Shown here: one piece after another, positions 1 through 5,289 of the stretch
How the letters are laid out: every line of letters starts with the position of its first letter
How positions within the stretch are numbered: position 1 is the stretch's first letter
DNA from: Bacteroidota bacterium
GTDB lineage: Bacteria; Bacteroidota; Bacteroidia; Bacteroidales; VadinHA17
DNA: 5,289 bases
Direction of reading: 5' to 3'
Assembly (NCBI GenBank): GCA_030628785.1
Contig: DAOVQI010000259.1
Location: 1 to 5,289 of the forward strand
Translations under genes and position numbers: made by a program
Notes under the pieces: generated by a model
What the model saw: only the letters and a program-made list of their open reading frames with translations
Told to the model about the DNA's origin: nothing
Database searches by the model: none

Positions 1-2
1 AC

Positions 3-56
3 AAAGACCTGCCTGGTGCGAATGGCCAATACAATCGCTATAACGGGTGGTATTAA
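3..56 (+). CDS. Possible 3' end of an upstream gene (partial)
   Basis: The frame starting at base 3 is open from the window edge to a TAA at 54-56 and reads KDLPGANGQYNRYNGWY. The Gly/Asn/Tyr-rich tail ending in Trp-Tyr resembles the C-terminus of a surface or secreted protein, but 17 residues are too few to assign a family. The frame starting at base 1 is also open, to a TAG at 70-72, and gives a less protein-like peptide, so the choice of frame is a judgement. A weak hairpin followed by four T (83-117) lies just downstream, which would suit a gene end here. The stretch could equally be non-coding. Confidence 0.3.
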   Translation, partial: KDLPGANGQYNRYNGWY

Positions 57-82
57 GGAAAGAATACCGTAGTCATGCATAT

Positions 83-117
83 CGCTTTGATTTTCTGAAA
101 ATATATCTAAGCGTTTT
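83..117 (+). terminator. Possible weak intrinsic terminator
   Basis: CGCTT (83-87) pairs with AAGCG (109-113), and inside it ATTTTC (90-95) mirrors GAAAAT (97-102). The outer arm is followed by TTTT (114-117). The stem is short and interrupted, and the T run is short. It is proposed because it sits just after the possible gene end at 56. Confidence 0.22.
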
Positions 118-223
118 GGATTCCGCTATAAAACTAGAACATAGCTTCGCAAAGTAATTAAAAAGGTTAATACTATTCAAATGAAACTGCTAAATTTGAG
201 TGATTGTGGAATTAGGGCGCCTA

Positions 224-239
224 CGCTAAAGCTTCAGCG
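224..239. repeat. Near-perfect 16-base palindrome
   Basis: CGCTAAAGCTTCAGCG is its own reverse complement except for one mismatched pair (A228 against C235). A smaller palindrome, CAGC-GT-GCTG (241-250), follows directly. Role unknown. Confidence 0.5.
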
Positions 240-262
240 ACAGCGTGCTGAGGCTCACTATG

Positions 263-290
263 GTTGCGAGTTACGGATTACGTGTTATTC
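263..290 (+). repeat. Degenerate heptad tandem repeat (4 units)
   Basis: Four consecutive seven-base units can be aligned: GTTGCGA (263-269), GTTACGG (270-276), ATTACGT (277-283) and GTTATTC (284-290). The rough consensus is GTTACGG. The last unit has drifted most, so the array looks old. No function is evident. Confidence 0.45.
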
Positions 291-336
291 ATTTCAAGCC
301 CTACGGACTGAATTTTTTATTTGGATCTTTACTACA

Positions 337-350
337 GCCACTGAAGTGGC
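337..350. repeat. Perfect inverted repeat GCCACT-GA-AGTGGC
   Basis: Six-base arms 337-342 and 345-350 are separated by two bases. It directly precedes the long palindrome at 352-404, so the two hairpins stand side by side. Confidence 0.6.
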
Positions 351-351
351 T

Positions 352-404
352 GCCTGCCCGACTTCGTCATTCCCGCACGGATGACCTCGGTCGGACGGGC
401 AGGC
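352..404. repeat. REP-like long imperfect palindrome
   Basis: GCCTGCCCG (352-360) is the exact reverse complement of CGGGCAGGC (396-404). Nested inside are GTCAT (366-370) with ATGAC (381-385), and CCG (373-375) with CGG (378-380) around a CA centre. The core around GTCATTCCCGCACGGATGAC is of the type seen in interspersed extragenic palindromes of many bacteria. It is far more GC-rich than its surroundings. It could be a REP or MITE-like element; the orientation relative to the unseen upstream gene does not settle whether it acts as a terminator. Confidence 0.6.
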
Positions 405-421
405 GGGCCTATTATATGTTA

Positions 422-435
422 GTCCCTGACGGGAC
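422..435. repeat. GTCCC-type palindrome, copy 1
   Basis: GTCCC-TGAC-GGGAC has five-base arms and a four-base centre. It is the first of three related copies in this region (others at 539-551 and 611-624). Confidence 0.65.
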
Positions 436-473
436 ATAAATCAAATTTCAGAACCACCTCACACTTGGTTTTA

Positions 474-511
474 TTTCAGTCGGGAAATCGAATCTGCAGG
501 AAATTTCAGTC
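474..511 (+). repeat. Direct repeat of TTTCAGTC
   Basis: TTTCAGTC occurs at 474-481 and again at 504-511, within ATTTCAGTCGGG and ATTTCAGTCAGG, 30 bases apart. The reverse complement GACTGAAA is part of the third GTCCC palindrome and its partner hairpin (622-629), and TTTCAG also occurs at 446-451 and 637-642. The two direct copies may be decayed halves of the same palindrome family; this is inference. Confidence 0.4.
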
Positions 512-522
512 AGGTACTAATT

Positions 523-538
523 GTATTGTAAACAATAC
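523..538. repeat. Perfect inverted repeat abutting GTCCC copy 2
   Basis: GTATTGT (523-529) and ACAATAC (532-538) are exact reverse complements with two bases between them. In a hairpin this would be six pairs with a four-base loop. It ends at the base before the GTCCC palindrome at 539. Confidence 0.6.
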
Positions 539-551
539 GTCCCGTAGGGAC
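539..551. repeat. GTCCC-type palindrome, copy 2
   Basis: GTCCC-GTA-GGGAC, five-base arms with a three-base centre. It directly follows another hairpin (523-538), mirroring the arrangement at copy 3, where the partner hairpin lies on the other side. Confidence 0.65.
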
Positions 552-565
552 AGGAAGGTAATAGA

Positions 566-583
566 CAGCCAATTTATTGGCTG
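566..583. repeat. Perfect 8-base inverted repeat
   Basis: CAGCCAAT (566-573) and ATTGGCTG (576-583) are exact reverse complements around TT. It lies midway between GTCCC copies 2 and 3. There is no T run after it, so it is not a classical terminator. Confidence 0.6.
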
Positions 584-610
584 GAACGGAACGTTAAAAA
601 AAAGTGTAAC

Positions 611-624
611 GTCCCGTTAGGGAC
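611..624. repeat. GTCCC-type palindrome, copy 3
   Basis: GTCCC-GTTA-GGGAC, five-base arms with a four-base centre. Its last base is shared with the next inverted repeat (624-642). Confidence 0.65.
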
Positions 625-642
625 TGAAAGATTATCTTTCAG
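624..642. repeat. Perfect inverted repeat abutting GTCCC copy 3
   Basis: CTGAAAGA (624-631) and TCTTTCAG (635-642) are exact reverse complements around TTA. Together with 611-624 it forms a tandem pair of hairpins. Confidence 0.6.
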
Positions 643-723
643 ATGCTTTGCAATCGCCAATTAAAAATTCTGAATTACTAACTGACTTTGAACACTTGAA
701 ACCAGTAACTTGATGTTCAGATT

Positions 724-740
724 CGAACATTTTTTGTTCG
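724..740. repeat. Inverted repeat CGAACA-T5-TGTTCG
   Basis: Six-base arms 724-729 and 735-740 flank five T. It is the palindrome nearest to the permease start (about 130 bases upstream). It could be an operator or just another member of the cluster; no promoter element beside it supports a regulator site. Confidence 0.45.
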
Positions 741-868
741 TAATCGGACAAAATTATTGGACCAAATCAATCTTATTTCTCTTTATTCAACACATATTCA
801 AGTGATTAATACTATTGGCACATCAATTGTACTAATTCTCTTTAATTTTCACCACTTAAAACATAACC

Positions 869-3328
869 ATGTTTAAAAATTATCTTAAATCGGCTTTCAG
901 GAATATTAATAAGGACTGGTTTTATACTACAATAAATATTGCTGGTCTTGCTATTAGTATAATTTGTGCCATTCTGATCCTCATGTATGTTCAGGATGAG
1001 CTTGCTTTTGATAAGCATCATAAAAAATACAAAAGGATATATCGTCTTGAATCGAACTTTACTATTTCGGGCAAAAATACCCTGGCCGCATTAACACCAA
1101 GGCCATTTGCTCCAACATTAATGGATGAATATCCTGAAATAGAAGAATATGTACGTTTTGAAGGATTTGGAGTTGATGATATTCTTTTTACATATGGTGA
1201 AAAGAAATTTTATGAAGATAACATGTATTTTACGGATTCTACTGTTTTTAAGATATTTACTCATGAATTTATTTTAGGGTCGCCGGAGAATGCCCTGAAT
1301 GAACCTTATAAAATTGTTATAACCGAGAGTTTTGCAAAGAAGTATTTTGGGAATGAAAATCCAATAGGCGAAGTGTTAGCCACCAGTAATTTTGGAGATT
1401 TTAGTGTTAGTGCAGTTATTAAGGATGTTCCCGGGAACTCGCATTTAAAGTTTGATTGTTTACTTTCAGTTGCCACAATCCAGGAAATGATGGGAGATAG
1501 GGGAAATTATAATGACAGAAGCGCTCCCTCGTTCTGGAATATTAGCTCGTTCAGCTATCTTTTATTAAAGGAAAACACCAGTATTAATAGTATTCATGAG
1601 AAATTTCCGGATTTTTATGAAAAATATATGGCCTCTCTGGGGAATCAGATAAATGCTAGTTTTGATTTATTGACAAAGCGCCTTGATGAAGTTCATTTTT
1701 TTTCTGATCTTGAGTTTGATCTTCCGGTAGGCAATAATAAGTATATAATTATATTCTCATTAATAGGTTTTTTCATACTCCTGATAGCCTGTATAAATTA
1801 TATGAATATGGCAACAGCCCGTTCTGCTAACAGGGCAAAGGAAGTAGGACTGAGAAAAATGATAGGAGCACACAGGGGATTATTAATAAGGCAATTCTTA
1901 AGCGAATCTATTGTTATGGCATTTATAGCATTTGCTATAGCTATAGTAGTTGTTTCATTATTATTGCCTTATTTTAATGTTTTGGCTGAAAAAACACTTA
2001 GCTATTCAAGCCTGTTTAATCCGGGAAGAATAGTTACTATCCTGCTTATTGTAATCTTTGTTGGAATTGTATCTGGTAGTTATCCTTCATTTTATTTATC
2101 TTCTTTCTTACCGGTACTCGTACTAAAAGGAACCACTAACCCCCGACAGGGTAAAGGATTTCTGAGAAAGATACTTGTTGTATTCCAGTTCATTGTATCT
2201 ATTGGCTTGATTATTAGCACATTAGTTATTGCCGGCCAGCAAAGATTTATTCAAAATAAAGATCTGGGGTTCAATAAAGAAGACATTCTATTAATTCCGA
2301 ATAGGGATACGGCTTTTATTAGTAACCAATTAGTTTCTTTTAAGGAAGAGTTATTAAAAAACCCGGATATCGATGCAGTTTCTTCTTCTGTATTAATTCC
2401 ACCAAGAATGGCAAGCAAAGTTGTATTCCAGGTAGAAAAAGAAGAAGGTATGGTTGAGCTTGCAATTAGTTTTTCAGTTGTTGATCACGATTTTATTGAT
2501 ATGATGGGGATTAAAATCAAGGAGGGAAGGAATTTCGATAAGGATAAGACCACTGATTTGACGGAAGCATTTATTATTAACGAAACAGCTGCAAAAAGTT
2601 TGGGATGGGGTGATAACGCTTTGGGCAAAAGAGTAAGATTTGGAATAAACCCGGCTGATGGTTCAGCCCGAAATGATGGCAAAGTAATTGGAGTTGTTAA
2701 GGATTTTCACTTTGCATCGATTCATAACAAAATTGAACCTTTTATTTTTTTAGTAAGTGAAGATCCAACCCTGAATTTCTATATCAGATTAAATAAGAAA
2801 AAAATTACTGAATCTATTGAATTTATCAGGGACAAAAGGGTAGAATTTGGGAATATCTTACCGTTTAATTATTTCTTTTTCCAGGATAAACTGGATGATA
2901 TGTACTCTTCTGAGAAAAAATGGGGATATTTGTTTACCGTTTTCTCATTATTGACAATATTTATTTCCTGTCTGGGTCTGTTAGGATTGACATCATTTGT
3001 GACCGAACAAAGAACAAAGGAAATAGGTATACGGAAAGTCATGGGAGCCAGCAGCGGCAAAATTGTGTGGCTACTCAACAAAGAGTTCATTATACTTGTT
3101 CTGCTTTCCAACCTTATCGCCTGGCCGGTTGCTTATATTGGAATGAACAGGTGGTTACAGGATTTTGCCTACCGTATTGATTTCGGCCTGTCACCTTTTG
3201 TATGGGCGACAGCAATCCCATTTCTGCTCGCAACCCTGGCAGCACTGACTATTGCCTTGCTTATGGTAAGCTTTATGTCTATCCGGGCAGCAAATGCTAA
3301 TCCTACAGATGCTATAAGTCATGAATAA
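869..3328 (+). CDS. MacB/FtsX-type ABC transporter permease (819 aa)
   Basis: Inner-membrane permease of the type VII (MacB/LolC/FtsX) ABC family, which typically uses ATP hydrolysis by a separate cytoplasmic subunit to move the periplasmic domains rather than pass solutes through a channel. Visible order: TM1 about 21-43; first periplasmic MacB-like domain about 45-290; TM2 291-313; first FtsX coupling motif 320-347 with KEVGLRKMIGA; TM3 344-367; TM4 386-410; TM5 433-455; second periplasmic domain about 456-686; TM6 687-709; second coupling motif 715-727 with KEIGIRKVMGA; TM7 738-758; TM8 776-803. Length and duplicated layout match the fused permeases common in Bacteroidota. The start is the first ATG, and the N-terminus MFKNYLKSAFRNI is typical of the family, so the gene is complete. 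No ATPase or membrane-fusion gene is in the window, so the substrate and partner are unknown. The stop overlaps the next start by eight bases. Confidence 0.93.
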   Translation: MFKNYLKSAFRNINKDWFYTTINIAGLAISIICAILILMYVQDELAFDKHHKKYKRIYRLESNFTISGKNTLAALTPRPFAPTLMDEYPEIEEYVRFEGFGVDDILFTYGEKKFYEDNMYFTDSTVFKIFTHEFILGSPENALNEPYKIVITESFAKKYFGNENPIGEVLATSNFGDFSVSAVIKDVPGNSHLKFDCLLSVATIQEMMGDRGNYNDRSAPSFWNISSFSYLLLKENTSINSIHEKFPDFYEKYMASLGNQINASFDLLTKRLDEVHFFSDLEFDLPVGNNKYIIIFSLIGFFILLIACINYMNMATARSANRAKEVGLRKMIGAHRGLLIRQFLSESIVMAFIAFAIAIVVVSLLLPYFNVLAEKTLSYSSLFNPGRIVTILLIVIFVGIVSGSYPSFYLSSFLPVLVLKGTTNPRQGKGFLRKILVVFQFIVSIGLIISTLVIAGQQRFIQNKDLGFNKEDILLIPNRDTAFISNQLVSFKEELLKNPDIDAVSSSVLIPPRMASKVVFQVEKEEGMVELAISFSVVDHDFIDMMGIKIKEGRNFDKDKTTDLTEAFIINETAAKSLGWGDNALGKRVRFGINPADGSARNDGKVIGVVKDFHFASIHNKIEPFIFLVSEDPTLNFYIRLNKKKITESIEFIRDKRVEFGNILPFNYFFFQDKLDDMYSSEKKWGYLFTVFSLLTIFISCLGLLGLTSFVTEQRTKEIGIRKVMGASSGKIVWLLNKEFIILVLLSNLIAWPVAYIGMNRWLQDFAYRIDFGLSPFVWATAIPFLLATLAALTIALLMVSFMSIRAANANPTDAISHE
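3321..3328 (+). promoter_or_regulatory. Stop/start overlap ATGAATAA (translational coupling)
   Basis: The hydrolase ATG (3321-3323) lies inside the end of the permease gene, whose TAA is 3326-3328. No Shine-Dalgarno sequence is evident before the ATG. Reinitiation by ribosomes ending the permease is therefore the likely way the second gene is translated, placing both genes on one transcript. Confidence 0.6.
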
Positions 3329-4762
3329 ATACATTTTCCACAGTCTGATTTCAATATTTTTTTTTTCGTTATTTCATGCTCAAATAGTCAGAATACTTCT
3401 GATAAACCTGCAACAGATGACCCTTTATTAATTAAAAGTATCGACAAAGAATTACAGAGCATCTATAAACCTAATGAGCCTGGTGCATCTGTAATAGCCA
3501 TTAGAGATGGAAAGACAATATTCCGGCGAGCGTATGGATTAGCCAATGTTGAACTTCAGGTTCCAATGAAACCTGATATGGTGTTTAAGCTTGGTTCTAT
3601 GACCAAACAATTTACTGCTATTGCAATAATGATCCTTCAGGAACGTGGGGATCTTTCATTAAACAATCTGATAACCACATACTTTCCAGATTATCCTGTA
3701 AACGAGGAGGTTATAACCATAAAACATCTTCTTAGTCACACTTCCGGTATCAAAAATTACAATGGAATACAAGAATGGAAAGAAAAGATACGCGATAAGA
3801 TCAGTCCTAAAGAGATCATTGATATATTCAAAAATGAACCACTAGAATTTACCCCCGGAGATAAATGGAAATATTGTAATTCGGGATATACATTACTAGC
3901 TAAAATAATTGAAAAAGCTAGTGGGCAAACATACAAGAGCTTTATCACTAACAATATTTTTAAACCTGCCGGAATGGATCACACATATTTTGGAACTGAT
4001 GATCAGATTATTCCAGATCTGGTAAGCGGCTACAGGAAAGAAGATGGTCTTATTCTGAAAGCTGAATATATGAGTATGTCTCATCCATACGGAGGTGGTG
4101 ACATCCTTTCAAATACAGATGATTTGGCAAAGTGGATGGATGCTTTGGAAAATAACAAGTTAATAAGTAAAGAAAGTTTAGAAAAATGCTTTCAGCCAAC
4201 CATTTTGAATAATGGTACTAAGACTAACTATGGATATGGCTGGTTCATCGGTGATTTTCAGGGGAAAAAGAATCTTTACCATGGAGGAGGAGTGTATGGT
4301 TTTGTTTCTCATGGAATGTACCTGCCTGAAGAAAAAATATATGTCGCTGTTTTGCATAATTGTGTTGATCCATATACTGGTACACCCACACACGCAGTTG
4401 GGGACCTAATTACGGGAATACTTTTAGGATTGCATGAACAAACTGGTGAACGAATTGCAATTCAACTTTCAGAAGAACAGTTAAATAAATATCAAGGGGT
4501 ATATAAGTTTGTTGAATCTCCGGGTAAACGAAAGATCTCAGTAGAAAACAACAAAGTTTATTATGAAAGACCCCCGAGAAAAAAGGAAAATCCGTGGAGC
4601 AAAACTGAAATATTCCCTGAGTCGAAATATGTATTCTTTGCGCAGGGCAGAAAAAGCACAATAACTTTTCATTTTAATGATAAGGATGATGTAACAGGAT
4701 TTACTGTAAACCAGCCTTTTGGACGTACTGTAACTACAACAAAGATGGAATTAAGTAAATAA
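3321..4762 (+). CDS. Serine hydrolase, beta-lactamase class C family lipoprotein, frameshifted at a T10 tract
   Basis: Predicted envelope serine hydrolase (beta-lactamase / D-Ala-D-Ala peptidase-like, Pfam Beta-lactamase family); substrate unknown. The ATG at 3321 overlaps the permease stop and begins a signal peptide, MNKYIFHSLISIFFF, but this frame ends at a TAA (3429-3431). The catalytic frame is open from 3329 to the TAA at 4760-4762. One extra T in the run 3357-3366 joins them into 480 residues, with lipobox VISC and lipidated Cys20. In that numbering the nucleophile motif SMTK is 93-96, the YCN motif is 185-187 and the HGG motif is 321-323, so all three active-site elements are intact. 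The C-terminal 100 residues (LSEEQLNKYQGVY onward) look like the DUF3471-type beta domain often attached to S12 family hydrolases. The frame has no ATG, GTG or TTG between 3329 and the ATG at 3566. Starting at 3566 (398 residues) would lose the first strands (PGASVIAIRDGKTIF). The family call is firm; whether the gene is expressed as written is open. Confidence 0.85.
3357..3366 (+). repeat. T10 homopolymer at the frameshift point
   Basis: Ten consecutive T encode the phenylalanine-rich core of the signal peptide. Eleven (or eight) T would put the ATG at 3321 in frame with the hydrolase; ten do not. Runs of eight elsewhere in the window (T8 at 1696-1703 in the permease and A8 in the barrel gene near 5178-5185) keep their reading frames. 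This is the longest homopolymer I see and the only one that breaks a frame. Confidence 0.9.
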
Positions 4763-4788
4763 ATCTTTCGTAATTTTTAGACAAAATG

Positions 4789-4815
4789 CCTGAGGTAAAA
4801 CCAGGTTTATTTTTT
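4789..4815 (+). terminator. Possible weak intrinsic terminator after the hydrolase gene
   Basis: CCTG-(A)-G (4789-4794) can pair with CCAGG (4801-4805), giving five pairs with one bulged A and a six-base loop. It is followed by TTTATTTTTT (4806-4815). The T tract is good but the stem is short, so termination may be partial and read-through into the barrel gene is possible. Confidence 0.4.
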
Positions 4816-4844
4816 AATAATTAAAAATCAATATTTGAAGAGTT

Positions 4845-5289
4845 ATGAAAACATACACAATAATTACAGCACTGGTTCTATTTATTATTTCGTCATCTGA
4901 AATAAATGCAGAAGGATTCTCATCCAGGGGTATCAAATTTGGATTTAACAATTCAAAGTTTACCGGAAAAGATATTCCCGGGAAAGGAATTGGGTATATG
5001 CCTGGCTTAACACTTGGTTACTTTATAAATTATGAAGTCAGTAGCCAATTTTCGCTGCAGTCAGAACTCCTGTTCACTACAAAAGGTAGTAGAATTAATA
5101 CTGTTGGAGATATTTACCTGTATAATATTTTTACTTATATGGAGATACCAGTGTTGGCAAAATGGACTTTCACAACAGAAAAAAAATGGAGGCCGTATCT
5201 TCTTGGTGGTCCTTTTTTAGATATGAAGATTCTTGCATTTAATGAAGTTGAATTTCTTGAAGATTTTAGAAGAATTGATTTGGGATTAA
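4845..5289 (+). CDS. PorT-like outer-membrane beta-barrel protein (3' end outside window)
   Basis: The frame from the ATG at 4845 is open to the window end (148 codons plus one base), so the C-terminus is missing. Residues 1-22 form a signal peptide with a Lys near the start, a hydrophobic core (TALVLFIIS) and a cleavage-like end at INA-E. After it come alternating hydrophobic/aromatic strands: RGIKFGFNNSKFTG, then YMPGLTLGYFINYEV, then FSLQSELLFTTKGS, then YMEIPVLAKWTF and WRPYLLGGPFLDM. This layout, with glycine turns and a YMEIPVL strand followed by RPYLLGGP, is typical of the OMP_b-brl_2/PorT-like family of small outer-membrane barrels in Bacteroidota. The specific role is unknown; many members are not the type IX secretion PorT itself. 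It starts 82 bases after the hydrolase stop, behind a possible terminator, so it may be a separate unit. The upstream GAAGAG (4838-4842 region) is only a weak ribosome-site match. Confidence 0.85.
   Translation, partial: MKTYTIITALVLFIISSSEINAEGFSSRGIKFGFNNSKFTGKDIPGKGIGYMPGLTLGYFINYEVSSQFSLQSELLFTTKGSRINTVGDIYLYNIFTYMEIPVLAKWTFTTEKKWRPYLLGGPFLDMKILAFNEVEFLEDFRRIDLGL

Larger units (their letters stand above)
57..868. other. Palindrome-rich intergenic region without a credible gene
   Basis: About 810 bases separate the possible gene end at 56 from the permease start. Short open frames exist at 181-384 and 245-439, but their translations look like no protein family and they run straight through repeats and palindromes, so I treat them as chance. 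The stretch holds at least nine inverted repeats between 224 and 740, a degenerate heptad tandem repeat (263-290) and scattered TTTCAG/CTGAAA words. The part from 741 to 868 is plain AT-rich DNA and should contain the permease promoter. I could not find a convincing Bacteroidota promoter (TTG, then TAnnTTTG) there. The nearest -7-like match is TAATTTTC at 843-850, with no well-spaced TTG. Confidence 0.75.

Noticed and set aside
181..439. Two overlapping short open frames (181-384 and 245-439) that could be small genes
   Set aside because: They run through the heptad repeat and palindromes, have Cys/Arg-rich translations unlike any family I know, and overlap each other in different frames.
422..624. 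GTCCC palindromes as a CRISPR array
   Set aside because: Only three copies, 13-14 bases each, with unequal spacing (starts 117 and 72 bases apart), variable centres and other hairpins in the gaps.
167..816. 11-base direct repeat TTAATACTATT at 167-177 and 806-816 flanking the palindrome cluster, like a target-site duplication
   Set aside because: The word is AT-rich and could recur by chance in a spacer this long. No terminal inverted repeats lie next to the copies and no transposase gene lies between them.
827..850. Bacteroidota-type promoter (TTG at 827-829 with TAATTTTC at 843-850) before the permease
   Set aside because: The gap between the elements is only 13 bases, too short for the usual spacing, and the -7 match lacks the final G.
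2485..2682. Minus-strand open frames inside the permease (2485-2682, 2869-3111) and inside the hydrolase (3757-3954, 3896-4084, 4178-4393, 4410-4661)
   Set aside because: They are antisense to well-supported coding sequence and have no recognisable domains or start signals.
2920..3180. Plus-strand alternative frames at 2920-3180, 4212-4409 and 5032-5220
   Set aside because: They overlap the permease, hydrolase and barrel genes in another frame, and the real frames carry clear family motifs.
4830..4837. AATATTTG before the barrel gene as a -7 promoter element
   Set aside because: The first base mismatches TAnnTTTG, there is no TTG at a suitable distance, and it would leave almost no untranslated leader.

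Overview
The window looks like chromosomal DNA of a Bacteroidota species, probably from an environmental lineage. The evidence is the AT-rich composition, starts without clear Shine-Dalgarno sequences, an 819-residue double-FtsX MacB-type permease of the kind abundant in this phylum, and a PorT-like outer-membrane barrel protein. Genus or species cannot be read from the sequence. All genes seen are on the plus strand.

Layout. Bases 1-56 may hold the last codons of a gene that begins outside the window. Bases 57-868 are non-coding and unusually rich in inverted repeats. They contain a degenerate heptad repeat, a REP-like long palindrome, three copies of a GTCCC-N3/4-GGGAC palindrome and several further perfect hairpins. 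Bases 869-3328 encode a complete ABC-transporter permease with no ATPase gene beside it. Its stop overlaps the start of the next gene (ATGAATAA, 3321-3328), so the two are probably co-transcribed and translationally coupled.

The second gene (3321-4762) encodes a serine hydrolase of the class C beta-lactamase / penicillin-binding-protein-like family and is the most interesting item. As written it is split by a frameshift at a run of ten T (3357-3366) inside the signal peptide. One extra T would join the ATG at 3321 to the catalytic frame and give a 480-residue lipoprotein with a VISC lipobox. The first ATG in the catalytic frame (3566) lies inside the fold and is probably not the real start. 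The tract could be a sequencing error, a phase-variable switch or a slippage site; the sequence alone cannot decide.

A possible weak terminator follows, then a secreted beta-barrel protein (from 4845) that runs off the window end. The three genes act at the cell envelope: an inner-membrane permease, a predicted lipoprotein hydrolase and an outer-membrane barrel. A shared pathway is conjecture beyond the tight coupling of the first two. I found no RNA gene, CRISPR array, transposase or clearly new system.
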